Assembly: GCA_051414805.1 (NCBI GenBank)
Contig: CP166702.1
Span: 4,836,001 to 4,900,000 of the forward strand
Length of the DNA stretch: 64,000 bases
Source: Xenophilus sp003671765
GTDB lineage: Bacteria; Pseudomonadota; Gammaproteobacteria; Burkholderiales; Burkholderiaceae_C
Direction: 5' to 3'
The notes under the pieces were generated by a model. It had not been told where the DNA came from. It worked only from the letters and a program-made list of their open reading frames with translations, and searched no databases. A program made the translations under genes and the position numbers. Positions 8,474 to 16,513 of this stretch are shown one piece after another (within the stretch, counting starts at the first letter, position 1; every line of letters begins with the position of its first letter).

Positions 8474-9529
8474 TCAGACCAGGCACTGGTCCAGGCCCTG
8501 CTCCAGGATCTCGCGCGGAAGCTCGATGCCGATGAACACCATGCGGCTCTGGCGCGGCTCGCCCTCAGCCCACTCGGGCCCCAGGTCGCTGCCCATGAGC
8601 TGGTGCACGCCCTGGAAGATCACCTTGCGCGACGTGCCCTTCATGTCGAGCACGCCCTTGTAGCGCAGCATGCGCGGGCCGTAGATGTTGACGATGGCGC
8701 CCAGGAAGTCCTCGAGCTTGGCCGGGTCGAAGGGCCGGTCGGCCTTGTAGACGAAGCTCTTCACGTCGTCGTCGACGTGGTGGTGGTGCCCATGGCCTTC
8801 GTGCGCGTGCGAGGGGTGGTCGCAATGCTCGCCGTGCGCATGGTCGTGGTCATGGTGGTGGTCGTGGTCGTCTTCCTTGAGGAAGTCCGGGTCGATGTCG
8901 AGCTTGGCGTTGAGGTTGAAGCCGCGCAGGTCGAACACCTGGGCCAGCGGCACCTCGCCGAAGTGCACCTTCTGGATCGGCGCACGCGGGTTCATGTGCT
9001 TGACGCGGTGGATCAGCGCATCGGCCTCCTCGGCGGCCACCAGGTCGGTCTTGGACAGGAAGATCTGGTCGGCGAAGCCCACCTGGCGGCGCGCTTCCTG
9101 GCGGTCGTTGAGCTGCTGGGCGGCGTGCTTGGCGTCCACCAGCGTGAGGATCGAGTCGAGCAGATAGCTCTCGGCGATCTCGTCGTCCATGAAGAAGGTC
9201 TGCGCCACCGGGCCGGGGTCGGCCAGGCCGGTGGTCTCGATCACCACGCGGTCGAAGTCCAGCAGGCCCTGGCGCTTCTTGGCGGCCAGCAACTGGAGCG
9301 CCTCGCGCAGGTCCTCGCGGATGGTGCAGCACACGCAACCGTTGCTCATCTGCACGATCTGCTCCTTGCTCTCGGTCACGAGGATGTCGGAGTCGATGTT
9401 CTCCTCGCCGAACTCGTTCTCGATCACGGCGATCTTCTGGCCGTGCGCCTCGGTCAGGATGCGCTTGAGCAGGGTCGTCTTGCCGGAGCCGAGGAAGCCG
9501 GTGAGGATGGTGGCGGGGATGAGGGCCAT
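8474..9529 (-). CDS. COG0523 (CobW/YeiR-like) GTPase, probable metallochaperone
   Basis: G3E-family GTPase of 351 residues. Walker A GFLGSGKTT is at 11-19, the metal-binding CxCC motif (GCVCC) at 64-68, ETTGLADP forms the switch region, SKTD is the base-recognition motif, and a CobW C-terminal domain ends the protein. A loop at about 222-258 is extremely His/Asp-rich, as in zinc-handling members. Such proteins are thought to deliver zinc to client enzymes. It is upstream of the cysteine-poor dksA on the same strand. I saw no Zur box before the start. A cobalt or nickel role cannot be excluded. Confidence 0.88.
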   Translation of the reverse strand: MALIPATILTGFLGSGKTTLLKRILTEAHGQKIAVIENEFGEENIDSDILVTESKEQIVQMSNGCVCCTIREDLREALQLLAAKKRQGLLDFDRVVIETTGLADPGPVAQTFFMDDEIAESYLLDSILTLVDAKHAAQQLNDRQEARRQVGFADQIFLSKTDLVAAEEADALIHRVKHMNPRAPIQKVHFGEVPLAQVFDLRGFNLNAKLDIDPDFLKEDDHDHHHDHDHAHGEHCDHPSHAHEGHGHHHHVDDDVKSFVYKADRPFDPAKLEDFLGAIVNIYGPRMLRYKGVLDMKGTSRKVIFQGVHQLMGSDLGPEWAEGEPRQSRMVFIGIELPREILEQGLDQCLV

Positions 9530-9598
9530 GGGGAAGCTCCGGGGGAAAGGGTCGAAAGTTTAGGACGAGCGGTAATGGGGTGTGGGGCGCAGGGAATA

Positions 9599-9719
9599 CG
9601 GACATCCGTACGCGAAGGGCGCGAAAGTCCCGCGAAGGCCGAAAAAGGAAGCTATCAAGAAAGTGGGTTTCTTTCGCGTTCTTCGCGAGACCTTGGCGCC
9701 CTTCGCGTACGGATGTCCG
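9599..9719. repeat. 121-bp element with perfect 23-bp terminal inverted repeats
   Basis: Positions 9599-9621 are the exact reverse complement of 9697-9719 (the arms contain GACATCCGTACGCGAAGG). Inside, GCGCGAAAG and CTTTCGCG, and further CGCGAAGG/CTTCGCGAG blocks, continue the dyad imperfectly, so the whole element can fold back. There is no coding capacity. It sits between the rlmI stop and the COG0523 start. A related degenerate copy lies at 5082-5186. It resembles a MITE- or BIME-like chromosomal repeat. Confidence 0.85.
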
Positions 9720-9732
9720 CCTTTGCCGTATT

Positions 9733-10938
9733 TCAGGGCTTGCGCACCACCACCAGCCCCTTGAGGTACTCCCCTTCCGGGAATTCGATGGTCATGGGGT
9801 GGTCGGGCGCCGCGCCCAAGCGCTCGGCGATGTAGCCGTCCACGCCGGCATCGAGGCCGGCCGAGGCGACGATCTTATGGAACAGGTCGGCCGAGATGCC
9901 GCCCGAACAGCTGAAGGTCAGCAGCACGCCGCCCGGCGGCAGCAGCTTGAAGGCCAGGCGATTGATGTCCTTGTAGGCGCGGGCAGCGCGCTCGGCATGC
10001 GCCACCGTGGGCGCGAACTTGGGCGGGTCGAGCACGATGACGTCGAATTGGCGGCCCTCGTCGATGAAGCGGCGCAGCGTCGCGTTCACGTCGGCGTCGA
10101 GGAACTCGGTGCGCGCGCCGTCCAGGCCATTGAGCGCCAGGTGCGACCGGGCGCGCTCCAGCGCCGGCAGCGACGAATCGACCGACACCAGCTCGGCACC
10201 CGCCAGCGCGCCCACCGACGCCAGGCCGCTCGCCGCCGCGACGGTGAAGCCGCCCGTGTAGCAGTAGCAGTTCAGCACGCGGGCGAAGCGCCGCTGCGCG
10301 GCCAGCCGCGCGAAACGGCCGCGGCTGTCGCGCTGGTCGAGGTAGTAGCCGGTCTTGTGACCCGTGGCGATGTCCAGCGTCAGTTGCCAACCGTGCTCGC
10401 GGATCGACAGCTCGGTCGGGCCCTCGCCGCGCAGCCAGCCCGTGACCGGCGGCAGGCCCTCGCGCTCGCGCCCGCTCGCATCCGAGCGCTCGTACAGCCG
10501 CGTGAGGCCCGTGGCCTGCAGCAGCGCGTCGGCCAGCACACTCTTCCAGCGCTCGACGCCGGCCGAGCCGAACTGCGCCACCAGCGTGTCGCCATAGCGG
10601 TCCACGATCAACCCGGGCAGCCCGTCGGCCTCGCCGTGCACCAGCCGCACGCCATCGCTTTCGATGCCAAAAAGCGCCCTGGCGCCCACTGCGCTTGCGC
10701 AACGCGCTATGAAAAAAGGAGCGTCGATGCGCTGCTTCTCGTCGAAGCTCCAGGCCCGCGCGCGGATCTTCGACGCCGGGCTGTACGCCGCCCAGGCCAG
10801 GAAGCGGCCGTCGTGCGACTCCACGCGCACCGTCTCGCCCGCATCGCCGCCGCCCTTGGCGATGGCGGCGTCGAAGATCCAGGGATGGCGGCGCAGGAGC
10901 GAGCGCTCCTTGCCGGGCTTCAGGCGCAGGACCTTCAT
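9733..10938 (-). CDS. rlmI: 23S rRNA m5C1962 methyltransferase RlmI
   Basis: SAM-dependent rRNA cytosine-C5 methyltransferase, 401 residues from the ATG at 10938 that overlaps the xerC stop (ATGA). An N-terminal PUA-like domain (KPGKERSLLRRHPWIF) is followed by the RLVHGEADGLPGLIVDRYGD core, HKTGYYLDQRDSR, the SAM motif LNCYCYTGGFTVAAA, DPPKFAP, and the catalytic cysteine in FSCSGG. A stretch at 10667-10719 inside the gene matches the genome's short intergenic repeat and encodes about 18 residues just before the RLVHGE block, without disturbing the frame. Confidence 0.94.
   Translation of the reverse strand: MKVLRLKPGKERSLLRRHPWIFDAAIAKGGGDAGETVRVESHDGRFLAWAAYSPASKIRARAWSFDEKQRIDAPFFIARCASAVGARALFGIESDGVRLVHGEADGLPGLIVDRYGDTLVAQFGSAGVERWKSVLADALLQATGLTRLYERSDASGREREGLPPVTGWLRGEGPTELSIREHGWQLTLDIATGHKTGYYLDQRDSRGRFARLAAQRRFARVLNCYCYTGGFTVAAASGLASVGALAGAELVSVDSSLPALERARSHLALNGLDGARTEFLDADVNATLRRFIDEGRQFDVIVLDPPKFAPTVAHAERAARAYKDINRLAFKLLPPGGVLLTFSCSGGISADLFHKIVASAGLDAGVDGYIAERLGAAPDHPMTIEFPEGEYLKGLVVVRKP
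10667..10719 (-). repeat. Repeat-like segment inside the rlmI coding region
   Basis: On the minus strand the segment reads CCTTTTTTCATAGCGCG..., then TGCGC...GGGCGCCAGGGCGCTTTTTGG. This follows the plan of the intergenic family (ATAGC, TGCGC, GGGCGC, CTTTTT) seen at 16447, 26092 and 62735. It stays in frame within rlmI. It could be a genuine in-frame repeat or chance similarity. Confidence 0.45.
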
Positions 10939-11933
10939 GTGTCTTTCTTGAGTTTCGCCCTGGGATGGGCCGCGTCGTACGCCTTGGCCAGGTGCTGGAA
11001 GTCCAGCCGCGTGTACACCTGGGTGGTGGCGATGCTGGCGTGGCCCAGCAGTTCCTGCACCGCGCGCAGGTCGCCGCTGGACTGCAGCACGTGGCTGGCG
11101 AAGGAGTGGCGCAGCATGTGCGGGTGCACCGGCGCCGACAGGCCGGCCTGCATGCCGCGCGCGCGCAGCAGCTTCCACACCGCCTGCGCCGTGAGGCGCA
11201 TGCCCCTGGGGCCGATGAAGAGGGCCGCGGCGGAGGCCGGATCACGCTGTGCGGCTTCGGGAAGCGCCACGCAGGTGTCGCGGCAATCCAGCCAGGCGCG
11301 CAGGGCCTCGGCCGCCTTCGTGCCCAGCGGCACGCTGCGGCGCTTGCTGCCCTTGCCCAGCACGCTGGCTTCCAGGGCATCCAGGTCGATCCAGCCGCGC
11401 GCGTCCTTGCCCGGCCGGGCGTCGAGGCCGACCAGCTCGCTCACCCGCAGGCCGCAGCCGTAGAGCAGCTCGACGATGGCGCGGTCGCGCGCCTCGGTCC
11501 AGGGGTCGGCGTCCGCATCGTGGTGCTCGGCCAGGCGGACGGCGTCGTCCACGCCCAGTGCCTTGGGCAGCGGGCGCGCGGCCTTGGGCGCCTTCACGTC
11601 CTGTACCGGGTTGGCGGGCACGTGGCCGCCCTGCCCCAGCCAGCGGTAGAAGCTGCGCCAGCACGAGAGGACCAGCGCGATGCCGCGCGGCGCGTGGCCG
11701 GCACCGTGCATCTGCGCCATCCAGCGCCGGATGTGCGCGGGCTGCACCTGCGCCAGCGCGAGCTTCGATTCGGCGGCGCGCGCCTGCAGCGCGGCCAGAT
11801 GCATCGCGTACAGCTCGACGGTGCGGGCCGCCAGGCGGCGCTCCACGCGCACGTACGCCATGTAGGCCTCGATCCACGGATCGCGGTCGGCGTCGTGCCC
11901 GGCGGCAGGGTCAGTAGTCACCACGGATGGCAT
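10935..11933 (-). CDS. xerC: Tyrosine recombinase XerC
   Basis: Site-specific recombinase that, with XerD, resolves chromosome dimers at dif. 332 residues: N-terminal SAM-like core-binding domain, then the catalytic domain with the R in CGLRVSEL, the HxxR in HMLRHSF, the H in LGHASIATTQVYTR, and the tyrosine nucleophile in that last motif. The stop overlaps the rlmI start (ATGA). The ATG at 11933 overlaps the end of the upstream DUF218 gene by 23 bp; a GTG a few codons further in is an alternative start. Confidence 0.93.
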   Translation of the reverse strand: MPSVVTTDPAAGHDADRDPWIEAYMAYVRVERRLAARTVELYAMHLAALQARAAESKLALAQVQPAHIRRWMAQMHGAGHAPRGIALVLSCWRSFYRWLGQGGHVPANPVQDVKAPKAARPLPKALGVDDAVRLAEHHDADADPWTEARDRAIVELLYGCGLRVSELVGLDARPGKDARGWIDLDALEASVLGKGSKRRSVPLGTKAAEALRAWLDCRDTCVALPEAAQRDPASAAALFIGPRGMRLTAQAVWKLLRARGMQAGLSAPVHPHMLRHSFASHVLQSSGDLRAVQELLGHASIATTQVYTRLDFQHLAKAYDAAHPRAKLKKDT

Positions 11934-12537
11934 TGTTCACGACCGCGGCGACCTCCCGCAACGCGGCCCGCGCGGCGCGGTCCCAGCGGCGGCAGGGCGC
12001 CGGCGCGGCCGCGTACTGCACGTCGAAGGCGCGGTCGAAGCCGCTGCCGGCCGCGAGCTGCCGCGTGCGCCACAGGTGCGAGGGCTCGGTGACGACGATC
12101 ACCCGCCGCACGCCTGCGGCCTCCAGCACGGGCCGCGACAGGAGCAGGTTCTCGCGCGTGGACTGCGACACCGCCTCGCGAAGCACGAGGCCGGCATAGC
12201 CCGCGGCGCGGGCCAGGCCTTCCATGGCCTCGGCCTCGATGCGACCGTCCTCGTGGTCGACGCCGCCGCTCATCACCAGCAGGGGCACGCGGCCGGCGCG
12301 GGCCAGCGCCACTGCGGCATCGACCCGCGCCGCCAGGCAGGGGTTGGGTGCGCCGTCGAGCCAGACGCGGTTGCCCAGCACGAGCGCGGCATCGGCGTCA
12401 TGCGCGGGTGGGTGCGCGACGACATGTGCGCCGTGGCGCGTCACCGTCAGGTGGATGGCCGCGCCCGCCGCCAGGCCCAGCGCGGCGATGGCGAGAAACG
12501 CCCGCGCCCAGCGCCGGCGACGACCCGGGCCGGTCAA
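11911..12537 (-). CDS. YdcF/SanA-like DUF218 envelope protein
   Basis: 208-residue protein with one N-terminal membrane segment (about 12-30) and a DUF218 domain: ALVLGNRV, LLVMSGGVDHEDGRIEAEAM, REAVSQSTRENLLLSRPVL and VVTEPSHLWRT. Family members are inner-membrane-anchored, and some affect envelope permeability; the biochemical activity is unknown. Its ATG overlaps the DUF484 stop by 4 bp and its end overlaps xerC, so it belongs to the DUF484-DUF218-xerC-rlmI run. Confidence 0.85.
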   Translation of the reverse strand: MTGPGRRRRWARAFLAIAALGLAAGAAIHLTVTRHGAHVVAHPPAHDADAALVLGNRVWLDGAPNPCLAARVDAAVALARAGRVPLLVMSGGVDHEDGRIEAEAMEGLARAAGYAGLVLREAVSQSTRENLLLSRPVLEAAGVRRVIVVTEPSHLWRTRQLAAGSGFDRAFDVQYAAAPAPCRRWDRAARAALREVAAVVNNAIRGDY

Positions 12538-13199
12538 GCGCGCAGCCGCGACAGCGCCGCCGACGCGAGCTGCGCGATGCGCTCCAGGAAGTCAGTGCCC
12601 ATCTCGGCGCTGTAGCGCTGCGCGTCGGGCGAGGCCAGCACCAGCAGGCCGAAGGCCGGCTGCTCCGGCTCGGCGCGCAGCGGGATCAGCGCCAGCGACA
12701 CGGCCTGCTGCGGGTCGTTGAGCCACGACGCCGCCTCGAAGCCGGAGTTCAGCCCCACGTAGGGCGTGGTCAGCGAGGTGGCCAGCGCCTTCAGGTCCTC
12801 GCTCACCTGCTGGGCATAGGTTTCCTGCGCGTACGCCGGATCGAGGTCCCACAGCTTGATGCCGGTCTGCGGCACCATGAACTGCTGGTGCAGGCCGTTG
12901 ATGATCTCCCACGGCAGGCCGCGCGGGTCGCGCCAGGTCAGCAGGCTCTGCGTCCAGCGCTGGAGGCGGTCGGCGGTGACGACGTTCTCGGTGCCGGCTC
13001 GCACCATGTCCATGATGCGGTGCTCCAGCGCCTTGATCTTCTCGCGCAGCATCTCGGCCTGCCGCTCCTGCAGGCTCACCGCGCGGCTGCCGTGCGGGCT
13101 GGTGAGCTGCACGTGCGCCAGCAGCTGCGCATGGCGCTCGAAGAAGTCCGGCGTGTTCGCGAGGTAGTTGGCGATGTCGTCCTCGGTGATGGGATTCAT
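12534..13199 (-). CDS. DUF484 family protein
   Basis: 221-residue soluble protein beginning MNPITEDDIANYLANTPDFFERH, the typical DUF484 start. A helical N-terminal third (RQAEMLREKIKALEHRIMDMV) is followed by a GAF-like domain. Members are found next to dapF and xerC in many proteobacteria; in E. coli the homologue YigA sits in dapF-yigA-xerC. Function is unknown. It starts 41 bp after dapF ends, and overlaps the DUF218 gene by 4 bp. Confidence 0.88.
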   Translation of the reverse strand: MNPITEDDIANYLANTPDFFERHAQLLAHVQLTSPHGSRAVSLQERQAEMLREKIKALEHRIMDMVRAGTENVVTADRLQRWTQSLLTWRDPRGLPWEIINGLHQQFMVPQTGIKLWDLDPAYAQETYAQQVSEDLKALATSLTTPYVGLNSGFEAASWLNDPQQAVSLALIPLRAEPEQPAFGLLVLASPDAQRYSAEMGTDFLERIAQLASAALSRLRA

Positions 13200-13240
13200 G
13201 GCGTCGTCGTTGTCTTTGAAGGAAGAGGGGCGTGGGTTCT

Positions 13241-14116
13241 TCAGATGCCTTCGGGCACGTCGATCTCGCCGGAGAACACCGTCACGGCCGGGCCGGTCAT
13301 GAACACCGCCGAGCCCTCGCCTGCCCATTCGATGGTCAGGATGCCGCCGCGCGTCTCGACGTCGACACGGCGTTCGAACAGGCCGAGCCGGATGCCCGCC
13401 ACCACCGCGGCGCAGGCGCCGGTGCCGCAGGCCAGGGTCTCGCCAGCGCCGCGCTCGTACACGCGCAGGCGGGCATGGGTGCGATCGACGACCTGCAGGA
13501 AGCCGGCGTTCACGCGCTGCGGAAAGCGCGGGTGGTGCTCGATGAGCGGACCCTGCGTGGCGACCGGCGCGTTGTCCACGTCGTCCACGACCTGCACCGC
13601 GTGCGGGTTGCCCATGGACAGGATCGCTACGGAAACGATAGCGCCTTCCGCCCGCGTGGAAAGGGCCAGGTGCCACTTTTCCCATGAACCGTCGGGCTGC
13701 GGATCGAGGCCCGCGGTGTCGAAGGGCACGCGCGCGGGGTCGAAGACCGGCGGGCCCATGTCGACCGTCACGCGACCGTCGGGGTTCATGCGCGGCGCGA
13801 TCACGCCCGAGAGCGTCTGCACGCGCACCTCGTCCTTGTCGGTCAGGCCACGCTCGCGCACGAAGCGCATGAAGCAGCGCGCGCCGTTGCCGCACTGCTC
13901 CACCTCGCCGCCGTCGGCGTTGTGGATCACGTACTGGAAGTCCACCTCGGGCGCGGGCGAGGGCCGCACCGTCAGGATCTGGTCGGCGCCGACGCCGAAA
14001 TGCCGGTCGGCCAGGAACTGGTATTGCCCGGGCGTGAGGCCCAGCTGGCCCCGCGTTTCGTCCAGCACGACGAAGTCGTTGCCGGCCCCTTGCATCTTGG
14101 TGAAGCGAATGCGCAT
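13241..14116 (-). CDS. dapF: Diaminopimelate epimerase DapF
   Basis: PLP-independent racemase converting LL- to meso-diaminopimelate for lysine and peptidoglycan synthesis. 291 residues. The catalytic cysteine pair is in GNGARC (first half) and ACGTGAC (second half); MQGAGNDFVVLDE opens the protein. Between the two halves is a segment of about 18 residues (SWEKWHLALSTRAEG...) just before VSVAILSMGNPHAVQ, encoded by a stretch (13626-13680) that resembles the genome's intergenic repeat. Compared with the E. coli enzyme (274 residues) the extra length falls there. Confidence 0.95.
   Translation of the reverse strand: MRIRFTKMQGAGNDFVVLDETRGQLGLTPGQYQFLADRHFGVGADQILTVRPSPAPEVDFQYVIHNADGGEVEQCGNGARCFMRFVRERGLTDKDEVRVQTLSGVIAPRMNPDGRVTVDMGPPVFDPARVPFDTAGLDPQPDGSWEKWHLALSTRAEGAIVSVAILSMGNPHAVQVVDDVDNAPVATQGPLIEHHPRFPQRVNAGFLQVVDRTHARLRVYERGAGETLACGTGACAAVVAGIRLGLFERRVDVETRGGILTIEWAGEGSAVFMTGPAVTVFSGEIDVPEGI
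13626..13680 (+). repeat. Repeat-like segment inside the dapF coding region
   Basis: The plus strand reads GCTACGGAAACGATAGCGC, then GGGCCAGGTGCCACTTTT, paralleling the intergenic family (GCTAxTGAATCGATAGC ... GGGC ... GGCACTTTT). It lies antisense within dapF, is in frame, and coincides with a surface insertion just before the SMGNPH block. Confidence 0.55.
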
Positions 14117-14162
14117 CCGCCGATTATCCGGCGCGGCCGATCGGCGGGTGCCGCTGCATTCT

Positions 14163-14519
14163 TCAACCGCAGCGAAGGCCGAGGATCCGCCCGGAGGGCT
14201 CGATGTCGACGACCAGCCGCTGCACGTCCACGCCCATCGCGGGATCGGTCGCGACCGCCGTGCGCGCCGAGCGGGCGCCGGCGCGCGAGCGCATCTCCTC
14301 GAGCAGCGGCGCGGTGATCTGGCGGCCCAGGGCGAATCGGGCGCTGGCGGCCTGGCAGCTCTCGGGCGGCGGGGCGAACACGGGCGGCGGCGGGGCTTCG
14401 GACGACAGCGGTCGCACGTCGCCGCGGGTCTGGCAGCCCGCGGCCAGCGCGGCGGCGAGCGCGCCGGCGACGAGGGCGAGACGGCGGCCGGCGGCCAGGG
14501 AGGAAGCGATGGACGTCAT
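14163..14519 (-). CDS. Lipoprotein with I78 peptidase-inhibitor-like domain
   Basis: 118-residue predicted lipoprotein: hydrophobic signal with lipobox LAAGC (Cys29), a Pro-rich linker, then a domain from SCQAASARFALGRQ to RILGLRCG. The paired cysteines, the GRQITAPLLEEMRSRAGA helix and the VDIEPSGRI ending fit the I78 (potato inhibitor I-like) family of bacterial peptidase inhibitors. An envelope-located inhibitor role is inferred. It lies 46 bp downstream of the dapF start on the same strand but appears separate from the dapF run. Confidence 0.72.
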   Translation of the reverse strand: MTSIASSLAAGRRLALVAGALAAALAAGCQTRGDVRPLSSEAPPPPVFAPPPESCQAASARFALGRQITAPLLEEMRSRAGARSARTAVATDPAMGVDVQRLVVDIEPSGRILGLRCG

Positions 14520-14597
14520 GGCACGGCTCGGCGGACGAAGGACAGGACGTCGGATGCTAGCCAGCTCCCGTGACGCGAGAGCGTCCGGCCCGAAGCT

Positions 14598-15503
14598 TCA
14601 ACGCGCGTTCCAGGACATAGTGCGCAACCGGGCTTCGACGAAGTCCAGGAAGCACTCGATGCGCGCCGCCAGCGCGGTGTTGCGGTAGTACACGGCGTGC
14701 ACCGGCTGGCGCAGGTCGACCGTGTCGCGGGCCAGCACTTGCACCAGGTCGCCCGCATGCCGATCGCCGGCCGTCATGAAGTCCGACAGGCAGGCGATGC
14801 CGGCGCCGGCCAGCGCCAGCCGGCGCAGCGTCTCGCCGCTGGAGGCGGTGATGGCCGGCGTCGCCGCCCACTCGTCGCCATGCGCGCCGCGCAGCGGCCA
14901 GCGGTTGAGCGACTCGGGCTGGGTGAAGCCCAGCAGCGTGTGGCGTGCCAGCGCCGCCACCGTGGTGGGCCGGCCCGCTGCCGCGAGGTAGGCCGGGCTG
15001 GCGAGCACACGGACGCGGCTGCTGGCCAGCGGCCGCGCATGCAGGGTCGAGTCGCGCAGCGCCCCGATGCGGATGGCGATGTCGGTGCGGCGCGCCAGCA
15101 GGTCGATGTTCATCTCGTCGGTGTCGAGCTCCAGCGCGATCTGCGGGTAGGCGGCGCGGAAATCCGCGGCCAGCGGCGCGATGGCATGCAGCATGAAGGG
15201 CGTGGCGGCGTTCACGCGCAACCGGCCCGCCGGCTGCTGGCGGCGCGCGGCCATCAGTTCCTCGGCCTCGTCGACCGACAGCAGGATCGCCCGCGCGCGT
15301 GCGAGGAAGGCCTGGCCCTCTTCGGTCAGCGCGATGCGCCGCGTGGTCCGGCGCAGCAGCGTGGTCGCGAGCTTGCGCTCCAGCCGGCCCAGCGCCCGGC
15401 TCACGCCCGACACGGTCTGGCCCAGTTGCGCGGCCGCGGCGCTGATGGAGCCGGTGTCGACCACGGCGGTGAAGGCCTGCAGCTCGTCCAGCGTCGTCTT
15501 CAT
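14598..15503 (-). CDS. LysR-type regulator, YafC-like
   Basis: 301 residues from the ATG at 15503 (MKTTLDELQAFTAVVDTGS); upstream in-frame codons lack family similarity. The N-terminal winged helix-turn-helix (SISAAAAQLGQTVSGVSRALGRLE) is followed by the substrate-binding domain. It closely resembles E. coli YafC through the SLNxWP and SSGETLxxLxLAGxGIACLSD blocks, and as in E. coli it is divergent from dkgB, so it probably controls that gene. The ligand is unknown. The 110-bp intergenic region is AT-richer (GATTATTGATTCGCCGG). Confidence 0.9.
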   Translation of the reverse strand: MKTTLDELQAFTAVVDTGSISAAAAQLGQTVSGVSRALGRLERKLATTLLRRTTRRIALTEEGQAFLARARAILLSVDEAEELMAARRQQPAGRLRVNAATPFMLHAIAPLAADFRAAYPQIALELDTDEMNIDLLARRTDIAIRIGALRDSTLHARPLASSRVRVLASPAYLAAAGRPTTVAALARHTLLGFTQPESLNRWPLRGAHGDEWAATPAITASSGETLRRLALAGAGIACLSDFMTAGDRHAGDLVQVLARDTVDLRQPVHAVYYRNTALAARIECFLDFVEARLRTMSWNAR

Positions 15504-15613
15504 GGGGGCGATTATTGATTCGCCGGCAAATATCTTTGGCCGATCACGGTGTTTTTCTGCAAAGGACTCGCGGCCACACTGTGGGCTGTTGACTCCTTTC
15601 AAGGACCCGCCCC

Positions 15614-16426
15614 ATGAACGCCCCCTCCGTCCCCGCCTTCGGCCTCGGCACCTTCCGCCTCAAGGACCAGGTCGTCATCGACTCGGTGCGCAATGCGCTC
15701 GAGCTGGGCTACCGCGCCATCGACACGGCCCAGATCTACGGCAACGAGGCCGCGATCGGCCAGGCCATTGCCGACAGCGGCGTGCCGCGCAACGAGCTCT
15801 TCGTCACCACCAAGGTCTGGACCGAGCACCTCGCTGCCGACCGGCTGGCGGCCAGCCTCAAGGACAGCCTGCACAAGCTGCGCCTCGAGCAGGTCGACCT
15901 GGCGCTGATCCACTGGCCCTCCCCCGGCGGCGCCGTGGCGGTGGCCGAGTTCATGGGCGCGCTGGCCGAAGCGCGTGCGCAGGGGCTGACGCGACAGATC
16001 GGCGTGTCGAACTTCAACATCGCGCTGCTCAAGGAGGCCATCGCCGCCGTCGGCGCCGCACAGATCGCCACGCACCAGATCGAACTGCATCCCTACCTGC
16101 AGAACCGCACCGTGACGGCCTTCACCGCGGCGCAGGGCATCCCCACCACCTCGTACATGACCCTGGCCTACGGCAAGGTGCTGGGCGACCCGGTGATCGG
16201 GCAGATCGCGCAGGCGCGCGGCGCCACGCCGGCGCAGGTGGTGCTGGCCTGGGCGATGCAGTCGGGTTACGCGGTGATCCCGTCGTCGACCCGGCGCGAG
16301 AACCTGGCGAGCAACCTGCAGGCACGCGTGCTGTGGCTCAGCGATGCGGAGCTGGCCCGCATCGCGGCGCTCGACCGCGGCGACCGGCTGGTCAGCCCAG
16401 AGGGCCTGGCGCCGGCCTGGGACTGA
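15614..16426 (+). CDS. dkgB: Aldo/keto reductase DkgB (2,5-diketo-D-gluconate/methylglyoxal reductase)
   Basis: NADPH-dependent aldo-keto reductase of 270 residues. AFGLGTFRLKDQVV and LGYRAIDTAQIYGNE contain the catalytic Asp and Tyr, TTKVW the catalytic Lys, and ALIHWPSP the His. The C-terminus VIPSSTRRENLASNL ... LVSPEGLAPAWD is nearly the E. coli DkgB ending. Substrates known for the family include 2,5-diketo-D-gluconate and small aldehydes such as methylglyoxal. Divergent from the yafC-like regulator. Confidence 0.92.
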   Translation: MNAPSVPAFGLGTFRLKDQVVIDSVRNALELGYRAIDTAQIYGNEAAIGQAIADSGVPRNELFVTTKVWTEHLAADRLAASLKDSLHKLRLEQVDLALIHWPSPGGAVAVAEFMGALAEARAQGLTRQIGVSNFNIALLKEAIAAVGAAQIATHQIELHPYLQNRTVTAFTAAQGIPTTSYMTLAYGKVLGDPVIGQIAQARGATPAQVVLAWAMQSGYAVIPSSTRRENLASNLQARVLWLSDAELARIAALDRGDRLVSPEGLAPAWD

Positions 16427-16446
16427 GGGGCTCGACGCCTCGCCTT

Positions 16447-16504
16447 GCTATTGAATCGATAGCTGCCTGCGCCCACTCCACGGGCGCCGTGGGCACTGTT
16501 TATT
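16447..16504 (+). repeat. Intergenic repeat, TGAATCGATAGC family
   Basis: GCTATTGAATCGATAGCTGC opens the element; a GC-rich dyad (CCCAC...GTGGGC) and GCACTGTTTATT follow. The dyad followed by T-rich sequence could act as a terminator for dkgB. Shares its core with 26092-26147 and 62735-62790. Confidence 0.75.
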
Positions 16505-16513
16505 CGGAATTTT

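Noticed and set aside
9599..9719. Element read as an insertion sequence
   Set aside because: Far too short for a transposase, and no flanking target duplication is obvious; treated as a MITE-like repeat instead.
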